Of a DNA stretch of 64,000 nucleotides, positions 44,707-53,139 are shown piece by piece. The notes beneath the pieces were generated by a model that had not been told where the DNA came from, did no database searches, and was given only the letters and a program-made list of their open reading frames with translations. The stretch comes from JAJDIA01 sp031555145 (GTDB lineage Bacteria > Bacteroidota > Bacteroidia > Bacteroidales > Tannerellaceae), in contig JAVBUR010000027.1 of assembly GCA_031555145.1 (NCBI GenBank), positions 1-64,000 of the forward strand, given 5' to 3'. Each line of letters opens with the position of its first letter. Position 1 is the first letter of the stretch. The position numbers and the translations under genes are program-made.

Positions 44707-47127
44707 TTATGATTGTTTATGATATTTCATTCGGGAATAGACAGCCAGTGCGACGATGACTCCGGCAGCTATATATAAATAGGTAAAGATACCACTTACG
44801 TCGTCGTTCTGTCCGTAGGAGTGCATCCCACTCAGGAAGTAGTTGACGCCGAAATAGGTCATCAATACGGTGGCGAAGGAAAGGACAGCCATAAGGTTGA
44901 ACAGCCAGGGATTATCCCACTTCTTCACCAGACGCAGGTGCAGGGTGATGGCGTACACAACCACGGTGATCAGCGCCCAGGTTTCTTTCGGGTCCCATCC
45001 CCAGTAACGGCCCCATGATTCATTGGCCCAGACGGCACCGAGGAAGGTTCCGATCGTCATCAGCGCCAGACCGACGATCATTGCCATTTCGTTGACGATA
45101 CTCAGTTCACGCATCCGGGCATACAGCATTGTTTCATTTTTAGGTGAAGTAAAGGAGATCATTCCCAGGTTGGTCAGCCCGATCAGACAGCAGATACCAA
45201 AGAAGCCATAAGCGGCCATGATCACCGAAACGTGGAACATAAGCCAGGGTGATTTCAGTACCGGCACCAGCGGGTTGATTTGCGGATCCATCCAGCTTAA
45301 TCCGGAGACAAAGAGGATGATACCACTAAAGAGCGTAGCCAATGCAAATGTGATCGTGCTTTTGCGTACAAATAGCAGACCGGCAAACACCGTAGCCCAG
45401 GCCACATAGACCATTGTTTCGTACGAATTACTCCACGGAGCATAACCGGCGATATACCAGCGCATCCCCATACCGAGCATATGGAAATGGAAGACAATCA
45501 GCACACAGATTCCAAGCAACCAGACAGTATACTTCATCCACTTCCGTTCATTGAACATACCGGTAAAAGCCAGGATAAGCAGCAGGCCACCAAGACTCAG
45601 GTAACCGATCTTACACCAACGGAACACATCCATACGATTGTATTTCAATTCGGTTTCGATGCGTTTGGGGCTGATATCGAGCGTTTTGTTTTTTGCATTC
45701 TGATAGGTGTGGATCATGCCGATGACTTCATCAGGTTTTGCCCAGTTACTGCTTTGCATCGATGCCTGTACTTCGCCGATATACCATTCCATAATGCGGG
45801 AGACGAACAGCGAATCCTGTCCGGTAAATACCGACAGGTCATCGCCCGGCGCATACCAGGTATGGTTAGGGTCATTGGCATCAGGGAAAAGGTTCAGCAT
45901 CTGGTGGTTGAACAACTGGTGCAGGATATTGACCTGTTCGTCCAGTTTAAAAAGGTCTTTGTCGAACTTCGTGCGTTGGGCGGGCATCCGATGGTAGGCT
46001 TCTTCAAGCCGTGCCTGTAATTTATACTCGCCTTGTTCATCGAACACTTCAACATAAGCACACTCATCTTTAGACAGGCTATAAAAGGAGGCAATATCTT
46101 CGTTCGGGAGGGAGATAAAGGGGACGCGCATCCACATATCGGGCAACGCCAACAGGCTGATCAGGAACTGATCCGAGTTGAGCGTACCGATAGTGGGCGA
46201 CTTATGCAGTTTACGTAGTATTTCTGATGAAAAGGTGTTGACCGGCACCATGCGGCCGTTGGATAACTGAATGGGTAGTGCGCCGAAGTTTGCGGCGTGT
46301 GTGGCAGGTACGGCATACCGTTCGATCGCATCCAGTACGGGCGAAGCGGCAGGCGAAACAGCGTTTATGGTAAGAGAGGAAAGTAAAACAAACAAGACGG
46401 TGGCCGCTTTCCGCAATTCCTTCAACCGCCGGCTGAGGAAACGGAAACGTCCGTGTTTATCGAAGAGGCCGAAGATAAAGCCCAAGGCCATCAACAGGTA
46501 TCCGGCATAGGTGATGGTACGTCCGGCCACGTCTTTGTTGACGGAGAGGACGGTGCCCTGCTCATCTTTATCATACGAAGCCTGAAAGAGGCGGTAGCCT
46601 TTGATGTCGAGGACATTATTCATATACACCCGTTCATGCCGGGTTTGCCCGTCTACATGGACTAACAGTTCGCTCTCATAGGAAGAGGGACTGGAGGAAC
46701 CGGGATAACGGGTCAGGGTAAACTTCACCAGTTCCACCTGGAAGGGGAGCGTGTGAAAGGTTGTTTCTTTCGAAGTGCGTATGGCCATACGATCGGTCGT
46801 CTCGCCTTCGCGGATGTGCAGGATGCCTTCTTCGCTAAAAAGATGAGAGGTCATGGCGCCTGCGAGGATAATAACAAAAGAAGCGTGCAACAGGATCATA
46901 CCCCACTTGTGTTGCCGGATCAGTCCGTGATGGTATACGGCAGCAAGGAAGTTTACGATCAGCAGGAATTGTAACAGGATGAATACGGGCGAATAGTAAA
47001 TCATCGCCTTAGCGGCTTCCGTACCATGGTACTTTTCAAGGAAAGTAGCCAGTGCCAGACCGACGGCGTAGATGACCAGCAGGATGATGGTCGTCAGGTA
47101 GGAGGAAAGGATTCGCTCGAGTTTCAT
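44707..47127 (-). CDS. Cytochrome c synthase, CcsB-CcsA fusion
   Basis: This 806-residue inner-membrane protein fuses the two halves of System II cytochrome c maturation. The N-terminal half is ResB/CcsB-like (membrane segments, then a periplasmic region), and the C-terminal half is CcsA-like with the WWD haem-binding motif SWGRYWGWDPKETW and histidine-bearing helices such as AITLHLRLVKKW. It attaches haem to CxxCH cysteines in the periplasm. In the cluster, two neighbours carry CxxCH sites, so it probably matures them. It follows the large haem/SUMF1 gene by 115 bases that contain a long inverted repeat. Confidence 0.9.
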   Translation of the reverse strand: MKLERILSSYLTTIILLVIYAVGLALATFLEKYHGTEAAKAMIYYSPVFILLQFLLIVNFLAAVYHHGLIRQHKWGMILLHASFVIILAGAMTSHLFSEEGILHIREGETTDRMAIRTSKETTFHTLPFQVELVKFTLTRYPGSSSPSSYESELLVHVDGQTRHERVYMNNVLDIKGYRLFQASYDKDEQGTVLSVNKDVAGRTITYAGYLLMALGFIFGLFDKHGRFRFLSRRLKELRKAATVLFVLLSSLTINAVSPAASPVLDAIERYAVPATHAANFGALPIQLSNGRMVPVNTFSSEILRKLHKSPTIGTLNSDQFLISLLALPDMWMRVPFISLPNEDIASFYSLSKDECAYVEVFDEQGEYKLQARLEEAYHRMPAQRTKFDKDLFKLDEQVNILHQLFNHQMLNLFPDANDPNHTWYAPGDDLSVFTGQDSLFVSRIMEWYIGEVQASMQSSNWAKPDEVIGMIHTYQNAKNKTLDISPKRIETELKYNRMDVFRWCKIGYLSLGGLLLILAFTGMFNERKWMKYTVWLLGICVLIVFHFHMLGMGMRWYIAGYAPWSNSYETMVYVAWATVFAGLLFVRKSTITFALATLFSGIILFVSGLSWMDPQINPLVPVLKSPWLMFHVSVIMAAYGFFGICCLIGLTNLGMISFTSPKNETMLYARMRELSIVNEMAMIVGLALMTIGTFLGAVWANESWGRYWGWDPKETWALITVVVYAITLHLRLVKKWDNPWLFNLMAVLSFATVLMTYFGVNYFLSGMHSYGQNDDVSGIFTYLYIAAGVIVALAVYSRMKYHKQS

Positions 47128-47137
47128 AGAATCAAAT

Positions 47138-47237
47138 TAATGATTAATGATTAGTGATTAACGATTAATGGAGGCACCCACAAGGGGCGCCCACTTTTCC
47201 ATTAATCATTAATCATTAATCGTTAATCACTTATCAT
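47138..47237. repeat. AT-rich inverted repeat between CcsBA and the large haem gene
   Basis: ATTAATGATTAATGATTAG-type heptads on the left are mirrored by ATTAATCATTAATCATTAAT on the right, around a GGCACCCACAAGGGGCGCC core that can form a hairpin. The same heptad string occurs at 33595-33622 between the two ABC ATPase genes. It could be an RNA-processing or terminator element. Confidence 0.6.
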
Positions 47238-47242
47238 TAAAA

Positions 47243-50200
47243 TTAGTCTTCAATCACAACACGGAAGCCTACGTTGAATACGCGCTGCCAGGGGTAATAA
47301 GCCTTGCGGGCGTATGCGGTAGAGAACTTCGGACGTTCGGTCCAGGAACCGCCACGGGCCACCTTATACTCGGAAGTTACTTTAGACTTCTCGGTATACG
47401 GGTAAGATACGTAGTCGGAACGAGTCCATTCGGCGATGTTACCGTGCATGCTGTACAAACCAAAGGCGTTCTTTTCAAACTTCTTCGAGTCTGTCTGGAT
47501 CATGTAGCCATCGTTAACAGCTTCTGCTTTAGGTAGATAACTGTAGTACGGATACCAGAAGGCGTTATGAGACATCGGCTGCGGGTCGATACCGCTCACG
47601 GCGAAGTTGGTGGTGGTGGCATCAGCCAGGTTTTCCATCTTACCGAAGTCAGCATTCATATTACCGTACCAGAAAGGTTCGTCGCTACCGGCGCGGCAAG
47701 CCCATTCCCACTGTGCTTCGGTGGGGAGGGTGATCTTAAGGCCGGTCTTTTCGCTCAGTTTCTGACACCAATCCATCGCATCTTCGTAGCTCACACGGAT
47801 CACAGGCTGATACGACAAGTTGGCTTCGTAGCCGGGACGAGTGTGGTCTTTCCACAACTGGTCTACATAACGGCTATCGTGTTCAGGACAAAGTACACCA
47901 TACTGTTCGTTGGTCACTTCTACTTCAGCCATCCAGAACGACTTAGCGATCTTTACCTTCGATACGGGACGTACGTCGGCTTCGCCCTGGGTACTACCCA
48001 TTACGAACTGACCGGCGGGTACGCGTACGAATGTCATCTTGATACCCGGAGCGAGCGTTACTTCCTTACGGGTCTCTGTTTCCTTGGCCAGCATCTCCTT
48101 GATGTCGTCGGCAGTCATCGGCCAACCTTTAAGGGTTACTTCTTTCACCTTTTCGGGAGCTTTCTGTGCGGGACGTTCGGGAGTGATTTCGCCTTTACCT
48201 TTGAGGTAGGCGGCATAATCTTCGATTTCCTTCTGCCAATCTACACCGGCACCATTACCATATTTATTGGTCAATTCAATACGGCGAGCGATCTGGTCAT
48301 ATCCTTTATAGGGGAAGTTCTCGATCTTATTGGCATTGAAGAAACCTTTATCCGGTGCATTGTAGTCGATCCAGTTGTAAAGGGTCTTCCACTCAGTGTC
48401 AGTTAACTGCACATTGAAGTGGCCTTTCTTCAGGATACGTACCAATTCACTGGTATTGGCATGGTATTCATACGGTTGGAGTACAGGCATATCAGCTTCC
48501 GGTCCCTGACGGTGGATGTAGGGATGGATGTTGAGGTAAGCCGTACCGTATCCGCGTTTGTCTTTCGTACCGCCACGCAGGTCGAACGCTTTTCCTTCAC
48601 CATTATGGCAAGCGATACAGGCGCGGTCGAGGATGGGCTGCATTTCCAGGTCGAACGTAAACGAACGAACACCACCTTCGGGAAGCGTCAGTTTCACCGG
48701 TGCTTTCTGCGAAGCGATTACACGTTTCGGGATGGCGATCTGGTTCTGATCTTCGTGACAACCTACGCAAGACACCACTTCACCCGGCTGTCCGGTGAAC
48801 CAGCTACGCATCCACTGGATGGCGGCTCCGTTCTCGTCAAGCGGTTGGATGGATATCGGTGTGTTAGCCGGCACCTTAAAGATAACGGATCCGTCTTCTT
48901 CAACGGGCACTGTACCGAGGAGGCGCTTGATGTCCCAACCGCTCTGGATACCTTGCCAGTTGTGGTCGGAAACTGTTTTCACGTACGCATATTCATAAGC
49001 GTGCAGACGCAATTCTTTCACCGTTCCGCGGGGTACACCACGCAGGCCTTCGCCTTCGTAGATATCCTGGATAAATACGGTAGCTTCCTTATCGTTCAGG
49101 TTCACGCGGTCAGGAATAGAGGGCGGTGTAGTGGTCTTGCGAACAAGGATAGGGCTGATATAGCCTTCACCTTCGATTTTCTGCAGACAAGTTACGTTAT
49201 CAAATACGTCCACCAGATACAATCCCCACAAATCCTGCGGATCAAGTTTAGCCGCTACGAGGTAGTACTTGTCATTGATCGGGGTCGGTTTGATAAACTG
49301 TGGCCATACGTCGTTGACCAGTTCGTCTTTTACCAATTCAACGATCGGACGGTTGCGATACGGGATTTCCTGTACCATACCGGCAACTCCCTTACGGGCT
49401 TTGGTCGGATCGAAGATGATCAGACGGCCGGAACGGGCAATACCGTGGTGACCGGAAATGATTCCCACAAAAGCCGATGCATGTCCCGGTAACGGTTGTA
49501 CGTCGAACGTACTGTTCGGGAACATGGCCCCACTACCGAAGAGCGCTTTATTTTCCGTCGCATCGGGATTCATATGCATGATCATGCGGGAATAGTAGTG
49601 CGTAAGGTCGGTATATTCCCAACGGGTATACATCACGCGGCCATTGTTCATGATCACCGGATTCCAGTTGGCATCCTGGTCGAACGTAAGGCGGCGCATG
49701 TTTTTATCCTTCGGGTTATAGAGTACCATATTACCTACGGGGTCATCACCGCTTACGCAGGGTACACCCTGATAACCAATATTGGAGTTGGCGATGATCC
49801 GTCCGTCGGGCAGCCAAGTACCATCATAAAATTCCAGATCAGGTTCCAACATGTCCATCATCGGATGGGCCTCTGTTCCGTCCAGATTTACTTCAAACAG
49901 GTTCCAACGTTTGTCGGGCATCAGCGAGGTGAACATGACGCGTTTGCCGTCCCAATGCAGCTTAAGGTCGGCAATAGAAGCCGTATTTTCAGCTTCATAT
50001 ACCGTACGCATCTGTACCGGACCACGCAAGTTACTCAACTCAACAATCTCCGCATTAAAGCCGGAACGACGGGCAGACTCCTGGTTACTCCAGTTATTCG
50101 CCTGTGTTCCCAATTGGGGAGCCATTGCCTTACGGGCGTTTTCACCCAGGGTATAGCGGGCGGCTACAATCTTATCGCCATCCAGGAACGGATTGGCCAA

Positions 50201-51241
50201 TAAGATCGTACGCTTATTCTGCAATGCCTTTTCGGCGTTTGCCAAAGCGGCTTCTTCACCCGTATACATATCGGCAAAGCCTTTCTTCACCTGCTGTTCC
50301 AATTCATTCAACACCGGTTGGTATGTTGCCACATCGAATCCTTTGATTTTCGACATATCAGCAAAAGCCAAGCGGATAGCTTCCATGTTTAACCAAGCCA
50401 AATCGCTTTGGATCGTGGACACACGTGACGCTTTTTCAAATAATTCCAGGTAAGCACGAATCTGTTTATTTACATCTTTTTCAGTAGCAATCTGTTCGAC
50501 TGCTTTGGTAAAATAAGCTTTGTTTTCGAACTGAGAGGCTATTTGTTCAACCGCTTTTCTTTCTGCCGAAGCATCGGGAGTAGCCAGCCAATTTTCCATA
50601 GCATCCACATAAGCGGCAAAAACGCCTATTTCTTTCGGATAAGTCTTCAACAGTTTCGCGGCTTCTTCCCGCGGGTAAATCCCCTGAATACGGAAATAAA
50701 CACTCCCGACAAGCGACACATCACAAATACCAACTTCGGCTTCAAAGCGTTCATATTGGTTATTGATATCAAAGACCATTACTCCATCGGCATGGCAGAT
50801 CACCGTTTGCTCATAGCTCTTGCCTCCAATCGTCATCGGATTACCATTCAGGTCCGAATTCTTGCGAAGAACAGCTCCTCCCCCGGCTCGCCAATAGGAC
50901 GGTTCCAGTTCGTTCAACCAGACAGACGTTCCATCGGCTTTGATCAGACGGGCATTGGCCCACGTACCCCAGTCCCAGTCATTTCCATCCGGGCCTGAAG
51001 AGGTGATCAACACCAGTTTATTCAGTCCCTTCAGGTTCGCTGATATCGGGGCAGCCGGCTGCTTGGCTTTCATCCAGGCCGACTCCACCGGCTGTGCCAG
51101 CGATTTCGCCATAGACTCACGCAATTCCGTTTTTTGTTTGACAATGGCATCAATCCAGGTTGCAGGGGCTGGCTGCTTCTTTTGTGCAGAAACAGTCAAC
51201 GACAACGCAACCAAAAGTGATGCTACAATTGAGTACTTCAT
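47243..51241 (-). CDS. Large periplasmic haem protein with SUMF1-like domain
   Basis: This 1332-residue protein has a signal peptide (1-19), a helical and propeller-like region, then a segment like the middle domain of hydrazine synthase alpha subunits with CVGCH at 825-829 and CIACH at 875-879, each a covalent haem site. Residues ~1085-1332 are a formylglycine-enzyme-type (SUMF1) fold: FVRVPAGQFVMGSTQGEADV, ITLPTEAQWEWACRAG, YKVARGGSWTERP. The catalytic Cys pair of true sulfatase-activating enzymes is absent after RGGSW, so it is not an ordinary FGE. It is the centre of the haem-protein group. Confidence 0.85.
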   Translation of the reverse strand: MKYSIVASLLVALSLTVSAQKKQPAPATWIDAIVKQKTELRESMAKSLAQPVESAWMKAKQPAAPISANLKGLNKLVLITSSGPDGNDWDWGTWANARLIKADGTSVWLNELEPSYWRAGGGAVLRKNSDLNGNPMTIGGKSYEQTVICHADGVMVFDINNQYERFEAEVGICDVSLVGSVYFRIQGIYPREEAAKLLKTYPKEIGVFAAYVDAMENWLATPDASAERKAVEQIASQFENKAYFTKAVEQIATEKDVNKQIRAYLELFEKASRVSTIQSDLAWLNMEAIRLAFADMSKIKGFDVATYQPVLNELEQQVKKGFADMYTGEEAALANAEKALQNKRTILLANPFLDGDKIVAARYTLGENARKAMAPQLGTQANNWSNQESARRSGFNAEIVELSNLRGPVQMRTVYEAENTASIADLKLHWDGKRVMFTSLMPDKRWNLFEVNLDGTEAHPMMDMLEPDLEFYDGTWLPDGRIIANSNIGYQGVPCVSGDDPVGNMVLYNPKDKNMRRLTFDQDANWNPVIMNNGRVMYTRWEYTDLTHYYSRMIMHMNPDATENKALFGSGAMFPNSTFDVQPLPGHASAFVGIISGHHGIARSGRLIIFDPTKARKGVAGMVQEIPYRNRPIVELVKDELVNDVWPQFIKPTPINDKYYLVAAKLDPQDLWGLYLVDVFDNVTCLQKIEGEGYISPILVRKTTTPPSIPDRVNLNDKEATVFIQDIYEGEGLRGVPRGTVKELRLHAYEYAYVKTVSDHNWQGIQSGWDIKRLLGTVPVEEDGSVIFKVPANTPISIQPLDENGAAIQWMRSWFTGQPGEVVSCVGCHEDQNQIAIPKRVIASQKAPVKLTLPEGGVRSFTFDLEMQPILDRACIACHNGEGKAFDLRGGTKDKRGYGTAYLNIHPYIHRQGPEADMPVLQPYEYHANTSELVRILKKGHFNVQLTDTEWKTLYNWIDYNAPDKGFFNANKIENFPYKGYDQIARRIELTNKYGNGAGVDWQKEIEDYAAYLKGKGEITPERPAQKAPEKVKEVTLKGWPMTADDIKEMLAKETETRKEVTLAPGIKMTFVRVPAGQFVMGSTQGEADVRPVSKVKIAKSFWMAEVEVTNEQYGVLCPEHDSRYVDQLWKDHTRPGYEANLSYQPVIRVSYEDAMDWCQKLSEKTGLKITLPTEAQWEWACRAGSDEPFWYGNMNADFGKMENLADATTTNFAVSGIDPQPMSHNAFWYPYYSYLPKAEAVNDGYMIQTDSKKFEKNAFGLYSMHGNIAEWTRSDYVSYPYTEKSKVTSEYKVARGGSWTERPKFSTAYARKAYYPWQRVFNVGFRVVIED

Positions 51242-51280
51242 GTTCTTTCAGATTAACAATGATTAATGATAATCCTGGAA

Positions 51281-51997
51281 TTATAAAGAAGCTTTCGGAT
51301 TGGTAAAGCGCAATCCGGCTCCATCATGATAGCTTGCCCACTCGTCCACGATAGCGCCTTCCGGTCCGGCCATCAGGAAGTGGAATGATTCTGATTTCTT
51401 CAGGTGAACTACTTCACCTACCTGCTGTACCACAAAGCATTTGCTTTTCACCGGGCCATGACCTGCGGGGATAGCCGGAGCATTCGGGGTAGCATCACCG
51501 ATTTCGGAAAAGTTGTAGCACCAGCCTTTGGTTACCATCCACGATTCGAACTTGGCAGGATAGGCCGTCTTCACGTGTGCATGTTCGGGGATCATCTGCC
51601 CCGGCAACAGATAGATGGCATGTGCGAAATAGTTATGTTCAGCATCGTTCACCCAGAAGATACCGGCCATACCTACATTTTCAAAATCGCCCAATCCGAA
51701 TTCAGCGACCCACATATCCTTTTCCATCAGCGGAGTGTAGGGAACGCCATAGAACTCAAACATTTCCAAATAAGCCTTCTTGGCTACATCTTCATTGAAC
51801 TTACCGTCTGTGTAGAAGTCGGCGTTCGTGTACTTTTTCTGAAATTTCATTTCTTTCTTATTATTACTGTTTTCACATTTCGCAGCATCAGCGCAGCAAG
51901 CATCGGCTGTTTTGTCGGCCGTTTTCGCATTACAGGCAACCAGGGAAACAACCAGCAACCCCAGTGACATAGACTTCACAAGTACATTTGTCTTCAT
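51281..51997 (-). CDS. Cupin-like lipoprotein
   Basis: This 238-residue protein has a lipoprotein signal (VVSLVACNAK, Cys about residue 22). The core is a beta-barrel with AIYLLPGQMIPEHAHVKT, a cupin metal-binding pattern (H-x-H), and a second cupin motif near SKCFVVQQVGEVVHLKKSESFHFL. A similar layout occurs in D-lyxose isomerase and other sugar-binding cupins, so isomerisation or binding of a short sugar is plausible. It is placed between the RidA-like gene and the large haem gene, 36-39 bases from each. Confidence 0.78.
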   Translation of the reverse strand: MKTNVLVKSMSLGLLVVSLVACNAKTADKTADACCADAAKCENSNNKKEMKFQKKYTNADFYTDGKFNEDVAKKAYLEMFEFYGVPYTPLMEKDMWVAEFGLGDFENVGMAGIFWVNDAEHNYFAHAIYLLPGQMIPEHAHVKTAYPAKFESWMVTKGWCYNFSEIGDATPNAPAIPAGHGPVKSKCFVVQQVGEVVHLKKSESFHFLMAGPEGAIVDEWASYHDGAGLRFTNPKASL

Positions 51998-52033
51998 AAT
52001 CTTCTTAATTTGTGTTTTACTTCTATTTCATTT

Positions 52034-53128
52034 TTAATTCACTGCTATTCCTTCGATCTCGATCAGGAGCTCGTCGCGGCACACGTCGGCCCACATATAC
52101 GACACCGGGATTCCCAGATTATACCCATCCATCAGACGGGCGGCTTCGGCGTAGTCGGCTTTATCTTTCAGATAGACGCGCAAGATTACGGGGCGAGCGT
52201 CGCCGGTGAGCTGGGCGATATTTTCCATGGTAATATGCAACTGGCGCTCCAACCCTACCCCTTTCAGGCTTTCTTCGCCACGGATGGCAGCAGTACCGGA
52301 GATATATACCAAGCGGCGACCGGCAAACGTCATGCTTTTGGCGCGTTCAAACTTAGGTGTTGTTTTTTTCTTTCGAGCCACTTCCAGTACCTGGTCGGAA
52401 TAGGCGTGGGCAGCAACCTGCAACTTATTATCGATCGGCTTGGCATAAGCATCCGGCGCGGTAAAAACTACGGCATCAAGGTCGATCAGAATACCACCCA
52501 GGTTCGCACCGATGCCTGTCGCAGCAGGGTATCCATTTGTCCAATCGGTTGTTGCGTAAAAGTCACTCCGGGCATTATTGAAAGACTGGTAGTGCTGGTC
52601 TTCACCGTCGAAACGGGTGATCTGTTCGATATAGTTCCACTGGCGGATTATGGTGTTCGCCGGGAAACCTTCCTTTTTCAGCAAGCCATCCACCAGGCGG
52701 AAGACCGCTACGGATTGTTGTTCCACCGTGTGCTCAATCACATCTTCCTGGAATCCTCCGGCAAAGAGGAAACGGGCCGACGGGTTCTCCAGTATCACAT
52801 AGGGTATTCCTTCATGCTGCCGGAACAAAATGGAGTCTTCTACCGTAGGCACATAGCTGTGTACTTCCAGGATCAGCGGTGCATTGAGCGGTGGCTGGGA
52901 TACATAGCTTAATGTCGGTTCTTTTTCGCCATAGCGTTCGCGAATCTTTACCGAAAGGATTTCTTTCCGTACCAGGTACTCTTCGTTTGTGGATGGTGTT
53001 CCAAAGAAAGCCAGTCGCAACACCACTTCGTTCTCCGGCAACTGGTTGATCAACTGATCCACCATTTCCGGGAAAGAAGCCTTTGTCGCTTCCAGCAAAT
53101 GATATTTTATGTTGTCGCAATAGTTCAT
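52034..53128 (-). CDS. RidA-fold, chorismatase-like protein
   Basis: This 364-residue protein has two YjgF/RidA-like halves, like the FkbO/Hyg5/XanB2 chorismatases. The second half holds RQWNYIEQITRF, HYQSFNNARSDFY and PAATGIGANLGG, which echo the chorismatase signature blocks, and ends in DELLIEIEGIAVN. It has no signal peptide. In true chorismatases this enzyme makes hydroxybenzoate; here no aromatic pathway is present, so it may instead deaminate or hydrolyse a pathway intermediate. Function unproven. Confidence 0.75.
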   Translation of the reverse strand: MNYCDNIKYHLLEATKASFPEMVDQLINQLPENEVVLRLAFFGTPSTNEEYLVRKEILSVKIRERYGEKEPTLSYVSQPPLNAPLILEVHSYVPTVEDSILFRQHEGIPYVILENPSARFLFAGGFQEDVIEHTVEQQSVAVFRLVDGLLKKEGFPANTIIRQWNYIEQITRFDGEDQHYQSFNNARSDFYATTDWTNGYPAATGIGANLGGILIDLDAVVFTAPDAYAKPIDNKLQVAAHAYSDQVLEVARKKKTTPKFERAKSMTFAGRRLVYISGTAAIRGEESLKGVGLERQLHITMENIAQLTGDARPVILRVYLKDKADYAEAARLMDGYNLGIPVSYMWADVCRDELLIEIEGIAVN

Positions 53129-53139
53129 TCGTTTCCTTG

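Noticed and set aside
47243..51241. A sulfatase-activating formylglycine enzyme
   Set aside because: The SUMF1-like domain lacks the catalytic Cys residues, and no sulfatase gene is in the window.
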